In this document: piece after piece, positions 33,701 to 47,300 of the stretch | Layout of the letters: every line of letters begins with the position of its first letter | Position numbering within the stretch: position 1 is the first letter of the stretch | NCBI GenBank assembly: GCA_019009955.1 | Contig: CM032230.1 | Span: forward strand, 23,678,001 to 23,742,000 | DNA: 64,000 nucleotides | Origin: Riptortus pedestris | Lineage: Eukaryota > Arthropoda > Insecta > Hemiptera > Alydidae | Reading direction: 5' to 3' | Program-made: the position numbers and the translations under genes | The notes under the pieces: model-generated | Seen by the model: only the letters and a program-made list of their open reading frames with translations | Told to the model about the DNA's origin: nothing | Databases searched by the model: none

Positions 33701-36700
33701 TCCCCTAGGCACCATATTCATCCAGAATAGGGTTCTAACACTGAAATGTGCCCCATAAAAGGATAAAGAAAAAATAAAATATTTAAATAATTCTAAACAA
33801 TAAATTTCAAAAACATATATAACTAAATTTACTTGAAGTAAGAAAATAAACATCTTTTACTAGTATGCCCAAAAATGAAAAATAATGAACTCACATACTT
33901 CACAAACCCAATTATGTTGTTCGGGTATTCTGTTATCAGCTTTAGTTTTTATTTGATTTTACCAAACTCAATATTTATTAATGTCTAATTCAAAAGTAAA
34001 TAACAAGTTTATTAATGGATTAAATCGGACTATGGGGAGAGAGATAAAGTAAAGTGTAATTAAGTAAATTACTACACATTTCTGAAAAAAAAAACAACTA
34101 AGCTTCTAGTACTCATTGAACTAAGTCTATTCGAACATTAAATAAACAGTTGGAATCCAAGCAAACTTCTTACTTGTAAATACATTTATTCTATTATACT
34201 ACTTAATAGTTTTATATACCTGTATTGAAGGCTGAGTAGCTAAATGAGAGTCAGCTGAAACAGCTGGAGGCGGGAGAGGTGGGGTAAGCTTAGGCTCTGG
34301 AGGGAGGTGCTGTTCGACAGCTCCACTATCTCCATTGAATGAACTATTGCTGCTTTCATCAGTCTTAATCTGCTGCCCTTTCTCTGGGGGGCCTTTTACT
34401 CCACCAATCCCTATCACTGTTCTGTAACATAACACAAAATTGTAATAATACAAATACAGTAGTGATATATCAAAAGTCTGTCCCTCAGGACTGATAAACT
34501 TTAATAAGTTAAGTTCTATGATTAGAAAAAATCCGTTACACAGGGGCTGTGTAAACATAAGCAGATTTATCTGTTTTGACCTTCCCTAAACCCATTTTGA
34601 CTAGTCTGGCATGATGTCTGTATGCATCTCTCATAACTCAAAAACGATGAGACAGAATATTGAAAATTTTACTTACACATTTGAGATACAACAAATTTAT
34701 AAAGGACCTTCTTGTTTAAAGCAAGAAGATTTATAAATAATGATCTATGATATTTGTCACTCCCACGCATTAGAGATATATCTCATTCATTTGAAATACT
34801 TTTAAATGAAGAATAACAAAATATTTTGTTTATTCAATTCAAAGGAGTACATGGAAGTCATGTGATGGTCACGCCAGATTTTTTTTTTTTTGCTTGTGTT
34901 CCCAGAGAAAAAAATTTTACATACCATTGACTCTGAGCCACCACTTTTATATTTATCAGAAATTTTATTTGCCTTACTGAGATACTCCTACTTCTGAAAT
35001 TGTGAATGATAACATAATAGTGATTAATTTATTGAGAAAATATTTTTCCCCCTTTTAAGTCTTTTTAGTATCATCATGAGAAATACTTATGCTGACTTAT
35101 ACAAAGATAAATAACAATCCACACCCTAAGTGTGCCACACGACATTTCACAAAAATGTCGTGTGGCACACCTAGGACCCTTCTAGGGCTTTTGAAATGAA
35201 ATGCATTTCCATAAAGTAATCTGTATATGTCGAATATTTATGTTTTCTATAAGAAATACATTACTAACATTATGCAAATTAATTTTATTACAAATGATTA
35301 AATAGCATTTGTACATATATAATATATTCGTTATAAAATTAGCTCAAATTCCATGAATACATTTTAAAAAATCTATCAATTTAATAATTAACTATGTTAA
35401 CAATCTTAAAATATAACTAAATATATCACACATTTTTAATTTATTGATATACTTTATAATTAGCCTTAAATTTATGACATGCATTCTTTATGAATGATGA
35501 GGAGCTTGTCTCCTCCTTAAAGGGACAATGTACCTGATTATAAGTTATTTTTTGGCCGATTTTTATGACATATATTTTGTAGTTTTATTTAATAATTGAA
35601 CATTTTTTATAATATACATCTTGGGTATAAAAACATCCTTCAGGCATAACCTGTTAATGTTGGGAAGCCCCTTTTCAATTACATAGCACATAAAGGGTAC
35701 AAACTCTTTCACTGAGACGTTTCAGGACGTCATGACCAGAGAATGGAATTTCACATTATGGTTAAAATAAATGGAAATATGTATTCATATGTCCTATCCG
35801 TACCCAATTTTGTTTTTGTTTCACCTATTTGTACGACCCACTTGGTTAACAGGTTAATTTATTTTTAAACAAAGAATATTTTTTAATAAAATTAATTTAT
35901 TTGGACAGTACATTAAATTTTACTTATCAAAATAATACAATTTTCTCATAATATTTATGTTTGTTGTTGGGGGTTTAAAGCATATTGCAAACAATATTAT
36001 AAAAGAGTATTGTTTGGTACAGATTTATTGAAGGAAAAACCATTTACTTTTGAGTCCTTTAAGAGTGGCTCATAATAGGAGTCTTTTGACTTTCTGTTGA
36101 ATATAAACCTTATTGCTATCTTCTGCAATTAAATATTTTAATATGATATTGTTCAGACAAGGATTATTATTTTAATTATATATGTATAATTAATATGATT
36201 TCTTACTTGTCGGGGGTTGGAGGGAGGATAGGTATCGATGGGGAAGAACGGGGTATAACAGCGGGATGTGCAGGTGATGCTCTTTCCTTTTCATCAGCAC
36301 CCATTGCACTGCCATTACTACAGACTTCTTCACTTCCTCCTAGTCTTCCCTTTACACTTCCTTTTACGACGTCCGACAACCTAAGCCCAACACAGTCCAA
36401 AATAAAAATCTTTTCTTTCTTTTCTTTTAAAGATTATTGAACTTGTGTGAATGAACAATTTGTAAAAGGAAAAACAAGTTAAACAAAATAAGTAAATATT
36501 AACTTGAAGACTCAAATTGTATTTTTTAATACAAGATTTGTAATATTTAACATGATTCATTCAATTTACAAGATTTCTTTTAAATATAAACCACTTACTG
36601 GCATGTGCCTAAAGCAATAAATCTAAACTGAAAACAAATTTTAAATGTATTAGGTAAGGCTCCAACACTGCTAATTTAGGTCCTAGCTGCTCATTTCCCA

Positions 36701-39700
36701 GAAAAAAAAATGTTGCAAAAAACATAAGATATGAGATATAATATATTTAAGGGAATTCAACTGTAATATATGCAACTTTTTATAATTTATGTATTTAAAG
36801 TATATATTTCTGTAATATTTATCCTAGCTATTTAAGTATTTTAAATAAAACAACCTAGTTTGAATTGGTAAATTTATAAATGTAATTTGAGCTTATATAT
36901 TTGAGCAGTTGTAAAAATTAAGCCTTCAGTGGATCATTTATGTTCTCTATAAATCCACTTGATTAAAATTAATTTTCAGGGTGGCCAGTCATTCCATATA
37001 TTTCTCTCATTGCTCTGATGTAATGTAAAAAGTAGACATACACTTATAATATATATATATATAGCATTTAAAATAATCACATGATAACACAATTTATCAG
37101 GTTAAAATATAACAAAAAGCTGAAAGGAAGAGAAGAAATAGTATTACATCATTTTTGACCATACACACATATATACACTCATTAGGAAGGGGAGGGGGCA
37201 GTAATAGCATTTTAATTCCTTGTTTATTTGAGAGTATATACAATCGGCACACTCAGTTCTCAAAAAGCATAGTGGAAAACCTATAGTGACTCATTATTAA
37301 TGATCTCGTGGATTTTCCAAATGATTGCTAATTTGTTATGAGGAAGCCTAAAATCAGGATTGCTGAAAATGCCTGGATTTGAATTCTTTACAAGGCTTCT
37401 GAAAAAAATCCAAAAAGCAGAATGGAAGGTGGTTTTGATGTCCATTAAACTTCTAAAATCAACCACAAGGAGTAAGCAAGTTTTCCAATGTTAATAAAAA
37501 GAAATTCAAGCTGGTAGAATCTGGCAAGGCAAATATCTGCCTGAATTATGCATGAGAAGACACTTTTCTCATTTAGGGTAATTTGTCAACTCTATCCAAA
37601 AGAGGCTTGGACTAAACATGATAAAAGACATTTCAGTGACTTTCAACACACCTTTAAGGAGATATTTAACAAGTATTCAACAACCTTTTTCCTAATCACC
37701 TCAAGGGTCCCCGGTCCCCAAAGTAAATAGCTTTCATTCAAGCCTTGTCATATTTGCAGATCAAGTATCAGTCCATCTTTCAACAATTCACGAAAGCAAT
37801 CATTTTTAAGAAACTTAGGTGGTTTGTCAAGTAAACCCAGGGACACAAGAAGGAGAACGAGGAGAGATTGTGGAAATATGATTTGGGATGGCTTCACAGT
37901 CAGGACTGTAAAAGTTTGTATAATAGATTATATTTTTGTAAAAATGTTATTTAATGAATTTGAGCATGTTCTTTTACATTGATTTAGCCATGCTACTCTA
38001 GTAGTGACCATCTAAATATTTTATTAATTTTCTATTATCTCTCAAAATAATTCATATGTTTGTATAGCAGCTGTGAGAGCTGCTTTACTATGACTTTTTA
38101 CCTGCCTACATTTATTTTTATATACTAGGGTTTAAATTGTTAACTTTGTGGAACTTCAAATTTAATGTAAATGGATGAACATTGTTTTCTGTAACTCAGC
38201 AAACTGCCAGTCAACAAACACAAAAATGTTTAAAGGGTGTGACTCAAATCTAAAATGTATTCTATTAGGAAAACTCGCTTATTAATATTACATATCAATA
38301 AATTCACCTTAAATTCAATTTGGTGATATTTCCAATAATAAAATTTTGATTATTTCTAATTTGGATAAATATATTTAATAACTCAAGATCGCAAATAATC
38401 TGTAAGGCTGAAAAAATTTGGTATTCATTAATAAACTATAATTACAAGTTTACCATTGACATGTCATGATGTACAGATCATAGAATGTAAAAAAAAAAAC
38501 AGCTTCATAAATCAAATAGGGATAACATTTTCACATAAATTAAAGTGCCCAATTTTAAAATAGTTTTCTTTATTGGTGTTTTTAGAATGGAATGTCAGAT
38601 TACAAACAGCACTACAAATTTCCTAACTTGGTATTCTCTGGCAGCCTTCCTCTGAGCTGGGCAGGCTGCCTGATGGGTTATCAGGGGGGTTGGAATGAAA
38701 CATGATATTTTGTAAAGGAACCATCGCGCACAAAAGATGTTAGCAGAAGAGATAACAAACTGAAATTGAATTAAACATTAATCCCTTCCACTTCTGAGGG
38801 ATTTAGGTAATGCGTTCAAGCATTATAGCTAATTCTCTTAATGATGGAAAAAAATATTGTTTGAAACAATGCTTAAAGGACAACAGAATTTAAAATTTCA
38901 ACATTAAATGTTTAAATTTAAAGAAATATTGTAAAATTAGTTTTTAGTTTGAAAAAAATCCCCAAAAAGTTATTAAAAAGATGTTTATTTTTATTTTATT
39001 TCTTTTTATGTATTGCCTAAACATTCATTTTTAAATGAAAGAGCAGAAAAAAATACATAAGAATGAAACATTCGATCTTCAAGATTCTAATTCATAAGTC
39101 ACATGAAGAATGATAAAAATGTTGAAGATACGAGATTTTAGAAGTACTCTTCAGGATTACTATACTCATTATAAAACGTCCTTGTCACCGAGGTTTCCAT
39201 GCCAATGACTTCAACGACATAAAAAAGTCTGTTTTTTGCTAAATAATTATCACCAGATATGTAGATTAATGAAGACAGCTGACCAATGAGCACATTACAC
39301 CAAGAAAATCAGAATAATTAAAATGAAAGAAGAATAATTGCAATGATCACTAGCTGAAGTGGGTTAATAAGCAATATTAGTTTGCATGTTACTGCTGGAC
39401 ATATTAAGAAATCCTGATTGTGTTGTAGAACTTGTATTAATTTTTTTCACATCTATAACATGTAGTAGCAATGTGTGAATATTTTTCTATATACCTATTT
39501 GGTGTAAGCATCTATATTAAATTAAAGCATAATGCAATTAACCATGAGTGCTTGTATTCAAAGAACAATGTTAAGAAGAGCAGAAATAAACTGAAGGGAA
39601 AAGAACCAGATGACTACGGATGTTAACAGGATTCAAGTATAAATACTATAAACTACACCGCTATCCCTCATACCCAAAATGCAACGCAGAGAAGTGAAAT

Positions 39701-41263
39701 TGAATGACTAGTGACACACTGTAGATCAAACCATGGTTGATGAAATGGTTCAAACCTGATACGATCTATAATAGTGGCATGGATCCAAAGAATTAAACGA
39801 ATAAGTTTTAACCTTTTTAAATATGATTGAGTTTTGCCCCTTATAACTTGAAAACAATATATATATATATTTTTTTTATTCTCTCCATGGAAACCGTGTG
39901 AAACTCAAATACAAAAGTAAATGTGTTTTGAAAAATCACCTTTTAAGATATTAGATATAAACCACTAACTAAGTCCATACAGTTAATATTATTTCAAAAG
40001 GTCCACTTCTGCCACATGTCTCAGAAGCAAACACTTAATAGATAACATTTTTTTGAATAACTGGATTTCTAAGGGTAGCTACAAATCATTTTAAAATACT
40101 TCTTATTACAGAACCACATACCACCCAGCAACATCAAATAATATGAATGTTAGGTCCTAATGATAAACATCAATCAACGATTTTTTATTTTTCTATGAGG
40201 GGTATAAGCTAAAAATGAAAATCACATGCTGATAATGTCATCTCATATTTCTTCTATAAAAAGAAGCCAATATAAAAACGGCTTGAAATTCAAGTTGGGA
40301 ATAAGTTGTCGAATGACACAGTTACTTAAAGTGAAAATACATGAGTAGAGAGTGGTAGTTAACTAAATAAATACCAAATAATGAGCCGTTTCCATTAGTA
40401 TATACAATACTATTGTCAAATAGGTCTGTAGAATCCACATTAATGGCCGATTATCGAGTAAAAATGGCAAGAGCTTTCGATAAATACAGAAACTGGAAGA
40501 TCCATGATTACCTTACAGGTGCATGGCCCCTAGACAACATATAACTCATCTATAAAGATGTGTAAACAATTATGCCATGAGATAAACATACCTCCACAAC
40601 CTGAAGGTATTCACCTAGAAGCTGGATTAATGGAAACAAGAACTATCAAGAAACTACCAAGTACAATTTTCAAGAGCAATGAGGCAGTACTGAAGGCATC
40701 TACAGACAGATTTAACAATAACTTTCTTAATATATGAGCTAATGAAAAAATATATTGGACAACATTGAAGAACACTACTAAAATTTCAAAGAGATTGATT
40801 ATAAACGATCTTCCAATCCTACTCCAAATAACAGATACTTTGAATTTTTTATTTTAATCCCTCCCCCTTCTCTCTAAACACCCTTTCTTATTCCTGGCCC
40901 TCATCAAAACGAATTTGCATGCATCTTATCTAGAAAAGATTTGTAGAACACAATATTTGGTATTTCGGCTTGAAATTAGCTGGTTTCTTTATATATTAGC
41001 TTATTCTTAACGTGCGATGACAAATATTGAGTTTTTAGAAGGCTGAAAATTAATTATGAAAATATCTTATATTTGAGATAGAGAAAGATTGTATGTACCA
41101 ACATTTATAGGTAATTTAATTTGCAATAAGATTGGTTATATAAAATTTTTAGATACAACATTAGTAACAGAGATATATCCAATTTTCGAAATTTGTCCCA
41201 TCCCACTGGTCAAACGATTAAATATCTAGCTTGGTAACGATCAAACAAAAATTGTGTTAACAG

Positions 41264-41315
<52 letters not shown>

Positions 41316-44300
41316 CTGTTTTATACACACACATGTATATAATTTTAAACAGACCTCATTTTCGTCATCTCCTGGATAGGGTCGATGGATATTTGAGGAA
41401 ATTTTTTGAAAATCGTGTCATGAACACAACCTCAATAGCTAATTTTCCTCAAGGAAAATCTGCTGATAGAACACAACAATTGTAGAAAATTAAATTTACA
41501 ACTAGATTGGGCATATAAATAATTAGAGAAATTTGCAAAAATGTTTGTGGTATAAAAAAAAAAAAAAAAAATTATTATATACCACTAGAAATAATTTATA
41601 GCTGGTATGTTGTGGCATTTGTAAGCCTGTTAAATAGTTAAGGAAATATTCTCAAATTAAATTTAGAGAACTTGAATACCTTAACTATTTTTTTTCTATA
41701 GCACCATTCGACACCTGCCATTAAATAATTCAAATGTCAGGCTCTAATCAGATGCGCTAAACAGATGTGGTTGGCATGTGATTGCAGGTGTTAAACATAA
41801 CATTGTGATCACATTGATTCGAAACAAATTGCTTTGTGGAACTGCAATGGATTTTAACTTTTACCAACAGGTAACTCTTACTGAAGTGCTCCAGATAAAG
41901 AATAAGATGGGACAGGCTTGCGGACAAAGGAAACTGAACTTATAATTGAGGGCACTGAATGTGCGAAGGGAAATGAACTATGAATGCAAAAGGCAACATG
42001 ATTCTTGTCTTGTCATGTGACTTGTTCATCACTGCTGGTCCATTTCTCTTTTTGAATCTGCTTGTAAATAAATATTTTACAACTTTAATAACATGATTTT
42101 AAACATTGGACGCTTTAAATTCCTAAAGCAGGCCTTAGTATGGAACCTAGCAAGTCATAATTGAGTTTAATACTGCATACTATATCCAGATAGGCACAGG
42201 AACAATTTTAGAAGATTCTGAGGTTTCTCACAAGAAGGCATGCATTCTGATCGAAAACAAGTTACAACTTTTTGTGGCTAACTTGTTTTGATTCTGCTGA
42301 AACTTTCACTCATGCAGAATCTTTGAAATTAATAATTTAAGAAGTAGTAAAAATGCATAACAAAGATTTTTGTTTACCATAAACCTGCCACCTCTCTTCT
42401 TCTGCATAGAAGCACAATTTGTTAATAGATAATAGTCATGGGAGACCATGTGTATATTTCAGCATTCAATTTCCAGATGAGCTACTACATTCAACAATAA
42501 ACCTCTTATTTAATAACTAACCTAAGGTTTACACAATATTATTTAATAAGGTAGAAAAAATAACAATGAAACTTACAAATATACAAATTAAATCAATCAA
42601 CGTTTGGTTTAATGTTTCCAAGAAGAGCAACAGACAAAATTTGTATAAAGCATATTTTAAATGTCCTTCCTCTTGACATTATCCAATATTTCTCAAAATT
42701 TAGCCGTACAAGCAGTAGTAAAACAAATTATTTTTGATAATTCAATCAAAAACTGAGAACAACAGCCAAGACTGTATAAACAATTTGAGAACGATTAAAT
42801 ATGCACTCAAACTGCTATATCAGATCAATCAGTCCCAGGCATTTCATAATAAAATATCAAGAAGAAGAATCAAAAAGCTGATGTAGGACAGCCAAGCTTA
42901 TTTATTAAAAGAACTTGATACAAGAAGAAGCAAGTGCAATGCAATAATTTGTCTATAATCAATCTATTACAAAATCAACAAATCTATTTAAATTTTTTTA
43001 AAAAAATTGTACTCTATATGACACAAGCATTATTAATTTTATTGGCATTTTGTTGCTTCATTGTTTGATTGACAAGCTATTAGATTTTAGCTTTCTTTTT
43101 AGTATTATTTAGATTGGATTTTCTTCAAATTTATAATTTAGCTTTAATGTAACTAATAACGAGACAGTACTAAATGAAATTTAGTTTTTAGTAACTAGGT
43201 GAATCCATTGACTATCATGTTTTTCTTATAAATAAGGTGGTAGCATAATGTTCTTTTAAGTTTCATTCATATTCATTGTTTGAGAACATCCATCCATTAA
43301 GACATTTAACATTGCAATAACTGGGTTAGAGCACTCTTCCCTCAAACAGTAATGACTATACGTTTCTTCATAATGCATACAAGTACTAGTAGTTAGTATA
43401 TATATGATGAAAATACTCTTCGAAAGGGTATAAGATGACAATAAACTGAATCTAACATGGAGAAATTCTTTACTAGAGCTAGAGATTAGGTGGAGGGAGA
43501 TAGAATTAATTAAATAAGGTCCCTTTAACAAAACTATTTAACAAAATAGTAACGTTCAATGCAATTATTGATATTTGAAGAAAATTGAACTTGCAACAGT
43601 GGAGAAACTATCGATTAGGATTCAGCTCTTTCATTCCCTAATCGAAATTTAACAAAGTCAATGGAATTGAATGTGAGCTGCCTAGATTATTCAAGTTGAT
43701 GCACTAGGTATTGATGGCAATTTCACCACAGGTTTCAAAAGAAAGGGTCTTTTCCATTTCTTTTTATCTTGCATTGAATTTAATAGAAATATTATCAACA
43801 TATTAAAGTAATCTCTTTGGAAAACATATAGATTCTCTATCATGGCTTATTGGTTCATATTTTCTACTTACAAGCACTACTAGCCAACAAATAAGTCAGA
43901 GATATTCATTGTGCTGTCACTTTCACAAGCATTGATTAACCAATTAAAGCTTGAGATCATATTGCCATTATAACTTCCAGCATTTTCTCTGATGAAGACT
44001 CCACTAAAAAATAATAGTGGAACTAGGAATAAATGAGTACTCTTGAAAAATAATGCAAGATTAAATTATATGCATATTGACCCCAATTATACAATTAAGT
44101 CTGTCAATCTTTTACTTTGCAACAAAGGACTCACAATTAAAATTTTCTTCCTTTAATGAACTCAAGTATGTCCATAAGTATAAAATTATGACAGAACTTC
44201 TTTTCAGAAGTGACTTGAAGTAATAAATAAAATATATATATCATGGAAAGGAAAAAGAAACAAATAATACAAAAGAGAATTGACTTAATGATCGATCCTA

Positions 44301-47300
44301 GTTCCTAATAGGTAACCTAGTATTATTCTTCAAGCTTAATTACTAAACACCAGTATTTTAGTAAATTAGTATCATTTTTTATATAAAATAACTGGTTCTT
44401 TGTTCCAGCAAGTTTTATCACATCATCTCAAATTTCTGGTGACATATTGAACCCTTTCCTCATGTGCGGCATTTTTGGATGGTGTATAGATTTACCTGGA
44501 GACATGAAAATTTGTTTGTGAAATCAATCTTTCAATATAGAACAAAAGAAGTCTAACCAATTCTACAATAATCCTTATTTTAGAAAGTAATCTACAAATC
44601 TGTTAAGAGAACACACATAAGACTAATAAATGTACACAAACATAGGTGGGCAGAGAAAATCAGGAATTAGCTAAGTGGCTAGCTTTGTGAATATCTGGTT
44701 TATCAGGGAATAACATTTGCATAAATTTTGTGGATTCTCGTTCTTTTATTTTAATATTACATTACATTCATTCCTTTCAACTTAGTTGTAAAAACATTAA
44801 ATCTATTGTTCTCAGAACTACGTATGTGGAAATTTATAGCTATAGCATAAAGCCAAAAATGTTTGTATACATTTATTGTTTCAGTATGTGTTCCCAGGTT
44901 CCTAGATAAACTAACAAACCATCCAAAAATGTCATTCTTAAAAAAGTCAACCAGGGTTTAGCCAGACATTTTCAACTGAGTACAAAATTTAACTGCTGGA
45001 GCAAAGCCCCTATAACTGAATATTAAAAAGTCAAAGTGTTTCATGAGTCCTTATAGAAACAATAAAAGTTAATGGAACATAAGTTAAGCTAAATATGCAC
45101 CAATTTAATGGAAGAAGAAAAAGTAATGAAAAGGTAGTTGGAATGGTCGTCAATAAATAAAATTGGTTCAGACTGAATGGCCACCCTCAATTCGCGAAAG
45201 AAAAAAAAAAAATAAAATAAATATATCGATGTGTACTGGGTAGTACCTGTTTTCAGCCCATTGGGCATGGTCAACCGATGCAGGAGTGGTGGCTGTAGAG
45301 ACAGGAGATACTGCAGTGGCGACAGGCGGCTGGTGGGGGGGGCTAGGCTGCTCTGCGACAGGGGGGGCCTGACCCCCCGGCAGAGGGGGGAACGCGTCAG
45401 CCTCGAGGTCAAACTGCGGACCTGGGCTACCTGACGTTCTGCTACCGCCTTCGTCCTCTTTTCTTCTCCGCCTGTGTCAACACCCATATTCTTACCCACA
45501 AGGAATAGTTAGGGCCTTTTCTTATTCCGTACTCTTCAATATGAATATTAATAATTAATAAGAGCTAGAGAGATGTCTTTTTAAAACGAAAAAAATGAAT
45601 AACCGTAGTTACGTAACTTAGCACTTGGAAATACTTTTGTTATAAGAATTAATGCAAAATATAACATCAAAGATTAATACATGATGGTGAAAATGGAAAA
45701 AAAAAAAATGAGATTGTAGTTCACTAAAAATGAAAATTCTAATGTCATTTAAGAATTCAAATAAAGAAGGTAATAAAACAAAACAATATTTGTGACACTA
45801 TCTGTTGAAAGTACTGTAGAAAGAAGGCAGAAGATTGAGGCATACGTTTTAGTTTTAACTATTTCATGAACTATTTATCAATTGCAAGTCTTCATTGGCG
45901 TCTCTTAAAGGGCACAAAACAAAGTTTTTGTAAGAACCTTGCACAAGGTAGCCCAATCGTAACCAACTGACCTTCTGGGGAAAGGTTCTTGGCAGGTATA
46001 TGAACATAGTTATTACTATAGTTTTAAACACCTTCAGGAGATACTAATGTAGGAGCATGTAGAGCTCACAAAATGAACAGTTCAAGAAGATATGTCTAAT
46101 TTATTGAACTTCTGCCTGGATGAGTAATATAAAACAAAAATGGGAAATGTTATTGTTAAGAACAATAAAAGCATTTTACTTTTGACTGTCATACACAACA
46201 GAGAAGAAAGAACTACTAAGTTTCAAACTACTTCACCTAAAAACATAAAAGTGTACATTTTGTTCTCAAATAAACCCTTTTATTGTGTAAAGCCATTATA
46301 CTGGCTTGAATCAACAACCAATAAATATTTTCTCCCAACATATAAACTGTGATTTGATTTAATTTCTCATAACCAATTATTTATTATAGTTCTATTAGCT
46401 ATTTATAAAGGGAAATTGCATCACTTTGAATGCTAAGTTAATCAATTTAAAAAAAAATGCACTTTCAGGTTTTGTATTTTATAAATTAGCTTGAATTAAT
46501 TGGAAGATCAAAAACATTTGGTTTAACTAGGTTTAGTAAAACTTAGAAACTCTCCATTTGTTATTTTTTAAACAAACCCCAAGTTAATTTATTGATAAGC
46601 TTGAAAAAATAATTTTAATTAAATAATATTTTGTTTAATGCCTTAGTGTTGAATCAACAATGTGGATTGAGGACCATACCACATCAGAGTATATAAAATT
46701 AAAAAGAAAGTAAATTGTAAAATTAGATTTATTTGTTACACACACTTATTTATAATACAAAGTAACTGATAACAGTGAAGGAGGCAAGTTTTAGTGATCT
46801 ACACATTTTGACATTTTCACCATCAGGTATGTGCAACTACGCATCTCCTATGCATTTGATAAGTAAACTTGCACTTAGAAAATCAACTAATCAGTGCTTA
46901 CCAATGTATTTAATGTATCTAAATTTCTTTCAATATCAGAGTCAGGAAACAAGAGAAAAACGATTAAAGGTCCAGATTCCAATGAAGTTAATATATGATA
47001 TTAACCAAACAAATATTTAAAAAACAAAAGTTACAACTTAAGGCGACCAATGACACACAAAACACACATTCTTGATTGAGAAAAGATATATCCAAATTCC
47101 AACACCATTAGAACTATTGTTAAAGTTATTTATGTATTATTTTTTAGAAAAAAAAGTACAATAATTTTAAGCCATAATAGGAAACAGGTTAGTTACACAA
47201 ATTAATAACAAAAGTTCTAAATAGCTCAAAAAGAAGAACCAACATGATAAAAATAATACAAAAGCAACTGCAGACAAGTAAACACTTGTAAAATTCATTG

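Noticed and set aside
36195..36440. + strand frame of 81 codons
   Set aside because: Antisense shadow of LARP4 exon 9.
43256..43531. 91-codon - strand frame
   Set aside because: Lies in a LARP4 intron on the sense strand, but has no flanking splice sites in phase with exons 8 and 9, and no recognisable motif.
45231..45434. + strand frame of 67 codons, and the 136-codon - strand frame over the same bases
   Set aside because: Shadows of LARP4 exon 8. The phase carried from exon 7 selects the third frame, with [13 protein letters not shown].
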